Source: Sphingobacterium zeae
GTDB lineage: Bacteria > Bacteroidota > Bacteroidia > Sphingobacteriales > Sphingobacteriaceae
Length of the DNA stretch: 64,000 bases
Direction of reading: 5' to 3'
NCBI RefSeq assembly: GCF_030818895.1
Contig: NZ_JAUTBA010000001.1
Coordinates: 558,001-622,000 of the forward strand
The notes under the pieces were generated by a model, which ran no database searches, was not told where the DNA came from, and worked only from the letters and a program-made list of their open reading frames with translations. The translations under genes and the position numbers were made by a program. The number at the start of each line of letters is the position of its first letter. Position 1 is the stretch's first letter. This document shows positions 36,119 through 45,493 of the stretch, piece by piece.

Positions 36119-36575
36119 ATGCGACCGATGGAATCGTAGTCATTATATCAATTGACATTTTTCTTTTTGTTGTTTTTAGTTAGATGGAAGAGTTTCTAAT
36201 TGTATTGAGAAGAAATGCCCAAAAGATGTTGTACATCGCGGGGTATATATGGTATGATCCATAGGAACCAAATTCGCCCTTCTCACTGTGTTACAACGGA
36301 TCTTAGTCGGAGTTTTAACGTTACTTGTTCGCTTGTAACCGAAGAAGCACCGAGCAAGTACCGAAGAAGCACCGAGGAAGTGTCGAACCTGATACCTATT
36401 AGGTCTTTCTTTCCTCCCTAGATAGAATCACAATTGAAATTATACTTTCTTTGGTATCCGGTCGAAGTTGTGCTAATACTTCTTTTGTAAATTTTAAACT
36501 CAAATTTGGCAAGGAGAGAAACGATAAAGCGTTACTGGATGTAAATAGAAGGGAAAGGAGACTATTATTAAATGC
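36119..36575. other. Gene-free stretch with an 11-bp tandem repeat
   Basis: Between the suf terminator and the tRNA terminator I find no convincing gene. Short open frames exist, but none has family motifs or a clear start signal. The only structure is a degenerate 11-bp tandem repeat at 36339-36382, preceded by a GTTAC/GTAAC inverted repeat. Its base composition is somewhat richer in G+C than other spacers here. It may be a relic or a dispersed intergenic repeat. Confidence 0.6.
36339..36382. repeat. Four-unit 11-bp degenerate tandem repeat
   Basis: Units read CCGAAGAAGCA, CCGAGCAAGTA, CCGAAGAAGCA and CCGAGGAAGTG, so units 1 and 3 are identical and each unit is one helical turn long. It lies in the gene-free stretch between sufD and tRNA-Gly. 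Confidence 0.75.
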
Positions 36576-36606
36576 AAAAAGCTTCCAAATTTTGGAAGCT
36601 TTTTTA
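36576..36606 (-). terminator. tRNA-Gly terminator
   Basis: AAAAAGCTTCC (36576-36586) pairs with GGAAGCTTTTT directly after the 3' end of the tRNA on the minus strand; A/T runs flank the stem on both sides. Confidence 0.85.
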
Positions 36607-36607
36607 G

Positions 36608-36680
36608 AGCGAAAGACGAGATTCGAACTCGCGACCCCAACCTTGGCAAGGTTGTGCTCTACCAACTGAGCTACTTTCGC
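36608..36680 (-). tRNA. tRNA-Gly (anticodon GCC)
   Basis: On the minus strand, a 73-nt cloverleaf starts GCGAAAGTAGCTCAGTTGG. The 7-bp acceptor stem GCGAAAG/CTTTCGC, the D arm GCTC/GAGC, the anticodon arm CAACC-TTGCCAA-GGTTG with anticodon GCC, and the T arm with GTTCGAATC are all intact. The discriminator base is U, as usual for bacterial tRNA-Gly. CCA is not encoded. A matching promoter lies at 36691-36721. Confidence 0.97.
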
Positions 36681-36690
36681 GTTGATGCTA

Positions 36691-36721
36691 CAAAAATAAC
36701 GCATTCATTCCTATTCTGCAA
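36691..36721 (-). promoter_or_regulatory. tRNA-Gly promoter
   Basis: On the minus strand TTG (36721-36719), 20 bases, TATTTTTG (36698-36691): a perfect fit to the Bacteroidota consensus. The tRNA 5' end is 11 bases downstream. Confidence 0.8.
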
Positions 36722-36739
36722 GAGAAAAAGCAAAAAATG

Positions 36740-38284
36740 TTAACTTAAATCGATCGCATCAACGCAATTAATACCATCTATTGCAGCAGAAATGATACCT
36801 CCGGCATAACCAGCACCCTCACCACACGGATAAAGCCCCTTGACCTGAGGATGTTGTAAATCTTCTTTATTTCTAGGAATACGGATCGGTGAAGACGTAC
36901 GGGATTCGACCCCAACCAAAATAGCTTCATTGGTGTAATAACCTTTCATCTTTTTGCCAAAGATAGGCAGGGCAGCTTGTAAGGCTTTGTGAACAAAAGA
37001 CGGCAATACTTCGGTTAGGTCTGCGGAGGCTGTTCCGGGTTTGTAAGAATTCTCTGGTAGGTCGAAAGACACTCGTCCTTCGACGAAATCCACCATGCGT
37101 TGTGCTGGAGCGACCAGATTACCACCGCCTATCGCAAAAGCTTTTCGTTCAATCTCCTTCTGAAAATTGAGTAATGCAAACGGATCCGTTTGTGTGTTGG
37201 CGACATCCGCTAGGTTTATCTGGATAACAGTACCTGAATTAGCGTGCGGGTTATTTCGTTTAGATGGGGACCATCCATTGACAACAATTTCGTTTAAATC
37301 AGTCGCACAGGGAGCAATGACACCTCCAGGGCACATGCAGAAAGAAAATACACCACGGTCATTAACCTGTTCCACCAAGCTGTAATAGGCAGGCGGCAAA
37401 TGCTCGCTTCTAACCTGACAGTGGTACTGTGCCTGATCAATAATTGTCTGTGGATGCTCGATGCGCACTCCTAAAGCAAATGGTTTGGCTTCAATCAGCC
37501 AATTATTACGGTGGAAAAGCTCGAAAATATCGCGAGCAGAGTGCCCTGTCGCTACGATAACGTGATCGGCTTTGATGTGTTCGCCACTGGCTAACTTAAC
37601 GCCACGAACCTGCCCAAAAGATTCTAAAATGTCGTCCACACGCTGGTCAAAGTGAAATTCACCACCAAACTCAAGGATACTGTCGCGCATGGCTTCAATA
37701 ATATGCGGTAGTTTGTTTGTGCCAATGTGTGGTCGGGCATTGACTAGAATATCTGTGGTGGCACCATGAGAGACAAAAAGCTTGAGCACTTTGTCTACAT
37801 CCCCCCTTTTATTGGAACGTGTATATAGTTTTCCATCCGAGTATGTCCCTGCGCCACCTTCACCAAAGCAGTAATTCGATTCGGGATTCACAATGCCTTC
37901 ACGGTTCAGCTTCGCAAGATCACGTCTACGGTCCTGTACTTTCTTACCACGCTCAATGACAATTGGTTTGAGGCCACGTTCAATGCAGCGGATCGCAGCA
38001 AATATACCAGCAGGCCCTGCGCCTACAATGATAACTGATTTTCCATCTTTGACCGACTTGAAATTATTTTCGTAGATTTCAGGGATAGGCAGTTCATCGA
38101 TGTAGTAAATAATGCGGGTGCGGTAGACTACCTGCCTACTGCGGGCATCAATTGAACGTTTTCTGATTTTGTATCCTTTGATTTGCTGGGGTTGAACGCG
38201 TAGGGTTTTTATACCTTGTTGTAGAATATAGTGTTCATCCTCCATTTTTTCAGGTGGTATCGCAATTTCGATTTCTTTTTGCAT
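36740..38284 (-). CDS. FAD-dependent dehydrogenase-like protein (COG2509 family)
   Basis: Predicted cytoplasmic flavoprotein oxidoreductase; substrate unknown. ATG at 38284 (MQKEIEIAIPPEKMEDE) is preferred, because an upstream ATG at 38323 falls in a likely -7 box (TAACTTTG, minus strand 38328-38321). The 514-residue protein has an N-terminal ferredoxin-like region (about 1-75) with IKGYKIRKRSIDARSR, and the FAD-binding loop VIIVGAGPAGIFAAIRCIERG (about 85-105). NYCFGEGGAGTYSDGKLYTR and the C-terminal LYPCGEGAGYAGGIISAAIDG follow. All are typical of the COG2509 family. Confidence 0.9.
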   Translation of the reverse strand: MQKEIEIAIPPEKMEDEHYILQQGIKTLRVQPQQIKGYKIRKRSIDARSRQVVYRTRIIYYIDELPIPEIYENNFKSVKDGKSVIIVGAGPAGIFAAIRCIERGLKPIVIERGKKVQDRRRDLAKLNREGIVNPESNYCFGEGGAGTYSDGKLYTRSNKRGDVDKVLKLFVSHGATTDILVNARPHIGTNKLPHIIEAMRDSILEFGGEFHFDQRVDDILESFGQVRGVKLASGEHIKADHVIVATGHSARDIFELFHRNNWLIEAKPFALGVRIEHPQTIIDQAQYHCQVRSEHLPPAYYSLVEQVNDRGVFSFCMCPGGVIAPCATDLNEIVVNGWSPSKRNNPHANSGTVIQINLADVANTQTDPFALLNFQKEIERKAFAIGGGNLVAPAQRMVDFVEGRVSFDLPENSYKPGTASADLTEVLPSFVHKALQAALPIFGKKMKGYYTNEAILVGVESRTSSPIRIPRNKEDLQHPQVKGLYPCGEGAGYAGGIISAAIDGINCVDAIDLS

Positions 38285-38444
38285 AGTATAAGGGGCTGGG
38301 TTTTTATCCCAAAACCGATACAAAGTTAATGAATATTGACTATTTGGGGATTTGGAAATAAAAATATTCTTATCTTAGTAAGAGCTTGGTATATGCTTTG
38401 ATAGTGTAACCGTATAATTTGAATAGTATTTAATTCTTTGAACA

Positions 38445-39029
38445 ATGAAAATTAAAAGATTTTTGGTCGCCCTATGTGGTTTATTTGCATTAGTATCCTT
38501 AAACTCCTGCGGCTATAATACAATGGTCTCGCAGGATGAAAATGTTAAAGGAAAATGGGCGCAAGTTGAAAATGCGTATCAACGTCGTGCGGATCTTGTT
38601 CCGAATTTGGTCAATACCGTAAAAGGTGCAGCAAAGCATGAAGAAAGTACCTTGACCGCAGTGGTCGAGGCAAGAGCTAAAGCAACCTCTGTAACGATTA
38701 ATGCTGATGATCTGTCTGAAGAAAATATCGCTAAATTTCAAAAAGTTCAAGACGAATTCAGTGGCTCATTGAGTCGCCTTTTGGCTTCCGTTGAGGCTTA
38801 TCCTGACTTGAAGGCGAACCAAAACTTTTTGGAACTTCAAGCGCAATTAGAAGGTACTGAAAATCGTATTTCGACAGAACGTAGAGCCTATAATGAAGCT
38901 GTACAGCAATATAACACAACAGTACGTAGCTTTCCCAACAATTTAATGGCCGGCATGTTTGGATTTAAGGCAAAAGGTACATTTACTGCTGCCCCAGGTT
39001 CGGATAAAGCACCAACGGTATCATTCTAA
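38445..39029 (+). CDS. LemA family protein
   Basis: Envelope protein of unknown precise role. The 194-residue product begins with a lipoprotein-type signal (MKIKRFLVALCGLFALVSLN, then SCGYN). The LemA core follows: VKGKWAQVENAYQRRADLVPNLVNTVKG, KHEESTLTAVVEARA, LLASVEAYPDLKANQNFLELQAQLEGTENRIS and RRAYNEAVQQYN. It is followed by a terminator and then by two TPM-domain genes; this LemA-TPM grouping is common in Bacteroidota and suggests a joint envelope role. Confidence 0.95.
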   Translation: MKIKRFLVALCGLFALVSLNSCGYNTMVSQDENVKGKWAQVENAYQRRADLVPNLVNTVKGAAKHEESTLTAVVEARAKATSVTINADDLSEENIAKFQKVQDEFSGSLSRLLASVEAYPDLKANQNFLELQAQLEGTENRISTERRAYNEAVQQYNTTVRSFPNNLMAGMFGFKAKGTFTAAPGSDKAPTVSF

Positions 39030-39055
39030 GCAAATTGACAGCAATGAATGGGATG

Positions 39056-39099
39056 ATGGATGATGCGGCTTTCGTAGAAGCTCATCATCCATTTTTTTT
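39056..39099 (+). terminator. lemA terminator
   Basis: ATGGATGATG (39056-39065) pairs with CATCATCCAT (39083-39092), followed by eight T. Confidence 0.85.
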
Positions 39100-39181
39100 C
39101 GTTTTTTAATTAAGAAATATTTTTTGGACATCGATCAACCCTTTGGTGTCTCATCAAAGAATACACATGTACATATAGATT

Positions 39182-39610
39182 ATGGCTTTAAATTCTGAAG
39201 AACAAGACAAAATCGTCCACGCCATTAATGTGGCCGAAAATGAGACTTCCGGTGAAATTCGTGTGGTAGTAGAAAATCATTGCCCCGATGAGGTACATGA
39301 TCGCGCAACTTATTATTTTTCCAAATTAGGCATGCATAAAACAGTATTGAAAAACGGTGTCCTTATTTATATCGCGTTGGAAGATCACAAGTTTTCCATT
39401 ATTGGAGATAAAGGAATACACCAGCGCGTGGAAAGTGATTTTTGGAACAGTACCAAAGATCTGATGGTGGCTGAGTTTAGGGAGGATCGTATTGTTGAGG
39501 GCTTGGTTAGCGGGATCGAACATGCAGGCAAACAGTTGGCAAGATTCTTTCCCCGAGAGCATGATGATATCAATGAACTGCCCAATGATATCGTGTTTGG
39601 GGATCGTTAA
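39182..39610 (+). CDS. TPM-domain protein, short cytoplasmic form
   Basis: A stand-alone TPM (TLP18.3/Psb32/MOLO-1) domain of 142 residues with no signal peptide or membrane segment. Family phrases are ENETSGEIRVVVENHC, RATYYFSKLGMHKT, NGVLIYIALEDHKFSIIGDKGIHQRV and GLVSGIEHAGKQLARFFP. TPM domains are found with LemA proteins; the biochemical role is not established. The next gene encodes a longer exported TPM protein. Confidence 0.88.
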   Translation: MALNSEEQDKIVHAINVAENETSGEIRVVVENHCPDEVHDRATYYFSKLGMHKTVLKNGVLIYIALEDHKFSIIGDKGIHQRVESDFWNSTKDLMVAEFREDRIVEGLVSGIEHAGKQLARFFPREHDDINELPNDIVFGDR

Positions 39611-39749
39611 TCGTCAATTAGCAGGCAACAGCAACGCACCTACTGCTTGTGGCATAAATGAATAAATATAAATAGCCCCGAAATTTCGAGGTTTACCGAT
39701 TGCCGATAGAAGCACGAAGAATTGCTTAAGGCGCACAAAAAAAAATAGG

Positions 39750-40553
39750 ATGAAATTTGTATTGAAATTATTTTCCCTGATTCGAATACCTGCTATGGCA
39801 ATATTGCTTTGCACATTGTCGATAGCCTCCGTATTGGGCCAAGATTTCCCGGAAGCACCAAACAGACTTGTCAATGATTATACCAATACGTTGACAGCGA
39901 ATCAAAAGCAATTATTGGAACAAAAGCTACTGGCTTTTGAGGATTCTACATCCACGCAAATCGCGGTGGTTATGATGAATTCTACGGGAGGCTATGATAT
40001 TTCTGATTACGCAGTACGATTAGCGAAGAAATGGGGAATTGGCAATAAAAAATACAACAACGGTATTTTATTGTTGGTCGCACTTGGGGATCGCGCGGTG
40101 ACCATTCAGACTGGATATGGGATAGAGGGAGCTGTTCCCGACGCGATTGCCTACCGCATTATCGAGAATGATATTAAGCCTGCATTTCGCCGAAGAGATT
40201 ATTACAAGGGAGTGGATGACGCTACCAGTTCCTTAATATCCTATACCAAGGGTGAATACAAAGCTGATCCAAAGCAACCAAAAGGAAAAGGCTCGGGATC
40301 TGTTATGTTTGTCATCATTATTGTGATCATCTTGATCGTTATTTTTTCGAATCGCGGCGGCGGTGGTGGCGGTGGCCGGCGTGTCATGAATGGGCGCGGT
40401 GCTTCTGATGTGTTTTGGTGGACATTGCTGAGTGGCCTTGGCGGCGGTGGTGGACGAAGTGGTGGCGGCGGATTCGGTGGTGGATCGGGCGGTGGATTTG
40501 GCGGTTTCGGCGGTGGTGATTTTGGCGGTGGCGGTGCATCTGGCCGTTGGTAA
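39750..40553 (+). CDS. TPM-domain membrane protein with Gly-rich tail (YgcG-like)
   Basis: Exported TPM-domain protein of 267 residues. It has a signal peptide (about 1-27, ending VLGQ), a TPM domain (about 33-160: NDYTNTLTANQKQLLEQKLLAFEDST, QIAVVMMNSTGGYDISDYAVRLAKKWGIG, NGILLLVALGDRAVTIQTGYGIEG), one membrane helix (VMFVIIIVIILIVIF, about 180-195) and a C-terminal tail of glycine runs with Ser, Phe and Arg, ending in GASGRW. The tail is a normal feature of this family. It lies 139 bp after the short TPM gene. Confidence 0.92.
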   Translation: MKFVLKLFSLIRIPAMAILLCTLSIASVLGQDFPEAPNRLVNDYTNTLTANQKQLLEQKLLAFEDSTSTQIAVVMMNSTGGYDISDYAVRLAKKWGIGNKKYNNGILLLVALGDRAVTIQTGYGIEGAVPDAIAYRIIENDIKPAFRRRDYYKGVDDATSSLISYTKGEYKADPKQPKGKGSGSVMFVIIIVIILIVIFSNRGGGGGGGRRVMNGRGASDVFWWTLLSGLGGGGGRSGGGGFGGGSGGGFGGFGGGDFGGGGASGRW

Positions 40554-40627
40554 CATCTTTGCTAAAAAATGTTAAATAGCGCTTCCATGAACTGGAAATG
40601 TTTTACATTTATGTGGAGTATATAATT

Positions 40628-41767
40628 ATGAAAAAGAGAATATTAATGGGTTTAAGCTTTTTACCAGCCTTATTAATGGCGCAAGAAAGCTACACCGTGA
40701 CAGGGAAAGTAAACGCGACGTCGGACAAAGCGAAGGTGTTTATGCAATACATTACCAATGCGACCCGGCAGACAGATTCTGCGATGGTCGTAAAAGGTGA
40801 GTTTAAGTTCAATGGGCAGGTGACCTCACCAACCAAAGGTATGATGATCTATTCACCAGAAGGCTTATCTTTCGCTGAACTTAGAAATAGTCAAAAGCAG
40901 CCTGAAACGGCACAGCTATATCTTTCTAAGGGAGTTATCAAAGTCGATGCAACTAAAGGGTTTAAAGATGCGACTATTTCGGGTACAACGCTTAACGACG
41001 ATCTTATGCAGTATAAGGCTTTTGTAAAACCTTATTCGGACGCATTCGAAGCGTTGAATCAACAGTATTATGCTGCTTCTGATACTCAAAAACAGGATCC
41101 TACTTTCATCGAAGGTTTGCAAAAGCAAGCTGGTGAGATTTCTGAAAAAATGGAAAAATCAGATGCAGAATTTATAAACAAAAATCCGAAGAGCTGGTAT
41201 ACATTGGATTTATTGTCCGACAATCTCAATGGGGAGAATGTTACTGAATATGTAACTTCTTTCGAGAAATTGTCTCCTGAATTGAAAAGTTCCGAAAAAG
41301 GGAAGGAGTTGGCTGATCGCATTCAGAAATTGAAAGCCGTGGCTGTTGGTGCAATAGCACCGGACTTTACGTTGCCGGATACCACAGGAAAAAATATTTC
41401 CTTATCATCTTTAAGAGGTAAATATGTCTTGTTGGACTTTTGGGCGAGCTGGTGCGGTCCTTGCCGTCACGAGAACCCGAACGTGGTCGCAGCCTTCAAT
41501 AAGTTTAAAGATAAAGGGTTTACGGTATTTGGTGTATCTTTAGATAATCCTGGTAAAAAGGATGCCTGGGTGAAAGCCATCCATGATGATAATTTACAGC
41601 AATGGCCGCATGTTTCAGACTTACAAGGCTGGAAATCTGCTCCGGTCAAATTATATGAAGTGCGTGGTATTCCACAAAACTTCCTGATCGATCCGTCGGG
41701 CAAAATTGTCGCATCAAATCTAAGAGGTGAAGCTTTGGAAGCTAAGCTGGCTGAATTGCTGAAATAA
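40628..41767 (+). CDS. TlpA-type thiol-disulfide oxidoreductase with DUF4369 domain
   Basis: Periplasmic redox protein. ATG at 40628 (MKKRILMGLSFLPALLMAQ) gives a clean signal peptide; an earlier in-frame ATG at 40598 does not. The 379 residues hold an N-terminal DUF4369 domain (about 22-130, YTVTGKVNATSDKAKVFMQY), a helical linker, and a TlpA/AhpC-like thioredoxin domain (about 240-379) with LPDTTGKNISLSSLRGKYVLLDFWASWCGPC, the active-site CGPC, and the cis-Pro region RGIPQNFLIDPSG. It probably keeps a periplasmic partner reduced, possibly with the DsbD-type proteins nearby. Confidence 0.94.
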   Translation: MKKRILMGLSFLPALLMAQESYTVTGKVNATSDKAKVFMQYITNATRQTDSAMVVKGEFKFNGQVTSPTKGMMIYSPEGLSFAELRNSQKQPETAQLYLSKGVIKVDATKGFKDATISGTTLNDDLMQYKAFVKPYSDAFEALNQQYYAASDTQKQDPTFIEGLQKQAGEISEKMEKSDAEFINKNPKSWYTLDLLSDNLNGENVTEYVTSFEKLSPELKSSEKGKELADRIQKLKAVAVGAIAPDFTLPDTTGKNISLSSLRGKYVLLDFWASWCGPCRHENPNVVAAFNKFKDKGFTVFGVSLDNPGKKDAWVKAIHDDNLQQWPHVSDLQGWKSAPVKLYEVRGIPQNFLIDPSGKIVASNLRGEALEAKLAELLK

Positions 41768-41804
41768 CTCAATTCGTTTTCGGCCGCCATTAGGCCTTTA
41801 ATAG

Positions 41805-41854
41805 CCCCTAATTGTTAAACTCATGTGATATGAGGATGCAATTAGGGGTTTCTT
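41805..41854 (+). terminator. Terminator after the thioredoxin gene
   Basis: CCCCTAATTG (41805-41814) pairs with CAATTAGGGG (41839-41848) around a 24-nt loop, followed by TTTCTT. Confidence 0.75.
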
Positions 41855-41880
41855 CTTAAGGGAACAAAAAAATTATAATA

Positions 41881-42327
41881 ATGAATAAAATAGTATTTCT
41901 GAGTATATTTTTGTGGAGTGTGATTGCCTAGTGTAGTGGTGATGAAGATAAGGGTATTCCTGTTGTGAACTTAGAAGCACTTCATGCCATTTCTCTGGAT
42001 CATTCTATTGATCAATTGGCGAAGGACACTACCTTTATTGACGTTACACTTCCGCCAAATGCCAGAATCGATCAGCTCTCCCAAGAAGAACTGGGAAAGC
42101 TAAAAGCTGCTGCCTATCGCTTTTATCAGCATGTCACCTTAGAAGATAATCAATATCGGGTTAACCTTAAAAGCCCTGAGGTTTTACACTTATCTGATCA
42201 GGTGGTTAGAGCCTATGAACAGGCTATCAGTAATACGAATCATTTCGCTGACTCGATGGCAAAAGCAGGTCAGGCCATACAATTGCCCCCTGTATCTGAG
42301 CAATACCTAAATAATTTGCTTAAGTAG
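41881..42327 (+). pseudogene. Small lipoprotein gene with a stop codon in its lipobox
   Basis: The frame opens with ATG at 41881 and reads MNKIVFLSIFLWSVIA, then TAG (41929-41931), then CSGDEDKGIPVVN and a further 119 codons in the same frame to 42327. Replacing the stop with one residue gives a signal peptide with a proper lipobox (a TCG codon would give IASC), so the intact gene coded for a secreted lipoprotein of about 148 residues, of no family I recognise. Restart at a GTG (41965) would give a 120-residue protein with no signal. This may be a nonsense mutation or a base error. Confidence 0.75.
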
Positions 42328-42446
42328 TAGTTTTTATAAGATCGTGTGCTATAGTTCGTTTTGTGCTAATAAAGCGAAAGAGTTTAAAAGTCAAGTAAGT
42401 TTCTTTTATAGCTGCAATAGTGTTTTGTGGAGATCTGTATAAAGTC

Positions 42447-42493
42447 AAAAAAAACGTGGCTGTCCAAAATGTTGGACAATCCACGTTTTTTTT
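42447..42493. terminator. Bidirectional terminator
   Basis: AAAAAAACGTGG and CCACGTTTTTTT, with an inner pair TGTCCAA/TTGGACA, form a long stem flanked by A and T runs. It separates the lipoprotein gene (plus) from pfkA (minus). Confidence 0.9.
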
Positions 42494-42521
42494 GTATGAA
42501 GTTGAGACTAAACGATATCTT

Positions 42522-43504
<983 letters not shown>

Positions 43505-43505
43505 T

Positions 43506-43536
43506 CAAACTTAGCTATTTTCAAGCGTATATACAA
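43506..43536 (-). promoter_or_regulatory. pfkA promoter
   Basis: On the minus strand TTG (43536-43534), a 20-base spacer, TAAGTTTG (43513-43506); the pfkA ATG follows 7 bases later. It fits the Bacteroidota consensus. Confidence 0.8.
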
Positions 43537-43700
43537 TTATATTTCCTTTATTAGCTCTATCGCCAATCATGCTATTGGCAACTGGTAATGGCTTTTTTAA
43601 ACCGTTTTATTTCGGGTTAAGCTAAAGATAATGCAAATTTAATAATTACCTATCTGATCATGTATGCTATTCTTGTCGAATCTCCCCAATCGTATACGGA

Positions 43701-45407
43701 CTATTTCTTTGCCTTAAAAGCGTCAATTCCACTTTGAAGGAAAGCAATATATTCTGTAACGTTATAGTTTGCACCTGTTTTCGGGACCAATACGGTTCCG
43801 GATGAATCGACGATCACGTATAGTGGTTGCGAATTGCTGTCGAAAGTCGAGGCTTGGAAATCACTGTTTTTATTTCCTATCGTTTTTATCTTTTTCCCAC
43901 TGTATTTTGAAATAAACTGCTCACTTTCTGGTAATTTGGTTTTGTCATCGACAAATAATTCAGCCATAATAAACTCTTCCTTTAATAGTTTGGCAACTGC
44001 GGGATCAGTCCATACATTGGCTTCCATTTTTCGACAATTAACACAATTCCAGCCTGTGAAATCAATGAGTACCGGCTTATTTTGCTCTTTTGATGCTGCT
44101 AGAGCTTCCTCATAATCGTAATAAGGATCAAAACCTTTTGGCGTGCCCCGTTCATGAAATATTTCAGCGTATTTTTTGACCTTACCATCACTATGCGTTG
44201 GTGAACTGCCTACTCCAGTAGACAGGTCAAAATCCTGAGTTGCCGAAGGGGGAAGGAATGCCGAAATGGATTTCAATGGCGCACCCCATAATCCGGGTAC
44301 CATATAAATGACGAAAGCGAATACAATGACGGCCAAGATGGTTCTTGGTACAGAAAGAAATTTTAGTTCACTGTCATGGGAAAACTTAATTTTTCCAATA
44401 AGATATAATCCCATCAGGCCAAAGATAGCAATCCATAGCGATAAGAATATTTCTCTATCTAACCAATTCCAATGGTAAGCCAGATCTACATTTGAAAGGA
44501 ACTTTAAGGCTAGTGCGAGTTCTAAGAAGCCGAGTACGACCTTTACCGAATTTAGCCATCCGCCCGATTTGGGGAGGGATTTTAGCATCGATGGGAACAT
44601 CGCAAATAAACCAAAAGGAATAGCAAGTGCTATGGAGAAACCGAGCATACCGATTGCGGGAGCTAGGCGCTCTCCTTTTGAGGCAGCCTCTACCAATAGC
44701 GTTCCAATAATGGGGCCGGTACAGGAGAACGATACCAGGGAAAGGCTAAAGGCCATAAAGAAGAGACCTACTATGCCGCCCTTATCGGATTTGGCATCCA
44801 TCTTATTGACGAAAGAGCTCGGTAAAGTGATTTCAAAGGCACCAAAAAAAGACGCGGCAAAAACAACCAATAACAGGAAGAATAAGAAATTAAATATCCC
44901 ATTTGTCGATAAAGCATTTAACGCGTCGGAGCCGAAGGAAATGGTTATAATCATTCCTAAAGCGACATAGATGACAATGATGAAGAGGCCATAAAGTAAT
45001 GCCTTGCTGATACCGCTAGTTCGACTTCCTGCCTGTTTCGTAAAATAACTCACCGTAAGGGGCAGCATTGGAAATATACAGGGCATAAGTAGTGCTGCAA
45101 AACCTCCTACTAATCCGGCAATAAATATGCTCCAAAGTGATTTCTTTCCCGTTTCTGGATTGCCTGAGGAGGCGTTTATTTTAGCTGGCGCGGCTTTACT
45201 GCTATCCTGGCTAACCATCGTGTCGGGTGAGGCTGTAAAATTAAGGTCTTCCGGTACTGCTTCAACTGCATTAGATGTGTCCGGTGATGATTCAAATTGA
45301 AGTCCCTCTGTACTTGCTAAACTATCTTGTGTCGATGCAAGCGTCGCTGTTGTTAACGAAAGACTGAAAAGAGCAATCAGAAGTAAAATGAATGTATTTT
45401 TTAACAT
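43701..45407 (-). CDS. dsbD: DsbD-type thiol:disulfide interchange protein (membrane and C-terminal thioredoxin domains)
   Basis: Carries electrons from cytoplasmic thioredoxin across the inner membrane to periplasmic thiol proteins. The 568-residue protein has a signal peptide, a Ser/Asp-rich linker, eight or so membrane helices (about 95-385) and a C-terminal thioredoxin domain (about 430-568). The membrane part holds the conserved cysteines in LMPCIFPMLPLTVSYFTKQ and SFSCTGPIIGTLLVEA, and the thioredoxin domain has the active-site motif WNCVNCRKMEANVW. The usual N-terminal DsbD alpha domain is missing here and is encoded by the separate gene at 45494-45943. Confidence 0.94.
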   Translation of the reverse strand: MLKNTFILLLIALFSLSLTTATLASTQDSLASTEGLQFESSPDTSNAVEAVPEDLNFTASPDTMVSQDSSKAAPAKINASSGNPETGKKSLWSIFIAGLVGGFAALLMPCIFPMLPLTVSYFTKQAGSRTSGISKALLYGLFIIVIYVALGMIITISFGSDALNALSTNGIFNFLFFLLLVVFAASFFGAFEITLPSSFVNKMDAKSDKGGIVGLFFMAFSLSLVSFSCTGPIIGTLLVEAASKGERLAPAIGMLGFSIALAIPFGLFAMFPSMLKSLPKSGGWLNSVKVVLGFLELALALKFLSNVDLAYHWNWLDREIFLSLWIAIFGLMGLYLIGKIKFSHDSELKFLSVPRTILAVIVFAFVIYMVPGLWGAPLKSISAFLPPSATQDFDLSTGVGSSPTHSDGKVKKYAEIFHERGTPKGFDPYYDYEEALAASKEQNKPVLIDFTGWNCVNCRKMEANVWTDPAVAKLLKEEFIMAELFVDDKTKLPESEQFISKYSGKKIKTIGNKNSDFQASTFDSNSQPLYVIVDSSGTVLVPKTGANYNVTEYIAFLQSGIDAFKAKK

Positions 45408-45436
45408 GCGTATGTATTTCAGATGTTAGGTTCAAA

Positions 45437-45464
45437 AATAAAAAAAGGCGATGAGAATCGCCTT
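45437..45464 (-). terminator. Terminator between the two dsbD-type genes
   Basis: AAGGCGAT (45445-45452) and ATCGCCTT (45457-45464) form a hairpin; on the minus strand it is followed by a T run. It would reduce transcription from the alpha-domain gene into the membrane-domain gene. Confidence 0.75.
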
Positions 45465-45493
45465 ATTAATTTATCCTTATAGAATCATTTTTA

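Noticed and set aside
36339..36382. Tandem repeat considered as a CRISPR remnant
   Set aside because: Units are 11 bp with no spacers and no cas genes are near.
28825..36465. A shared 15-base sequence (TCTTTGGTATCCGGT) near 28825 and 36450
   Set aside because: A match of this length is expected by chance in 64 kb when both strands are compared, and the flanks do not match.
36451..36669. A 72-codon open frame on the plus strand overlapping the tRNA gene
   Set aside because: Its C-terminal half is the reverse reading of tRNA-Gly (the phrase RKTRFELATPTLARL is typical of such artefacts).
36399..36704. A 101-codon open frame on the minus strand containing VAQLVEHNLAKVGVASSNLVFRSK
   Set aside because: This is a translation of the tRNA-Gly gene itself, a well-known artefact, and has no other support.
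40233..40556. Thr/Ala-rich open frame opposite the TPM gene
   Set aside because: It is the reverse of the glycine-rich tail; low complexity keeps the opposite frame open.
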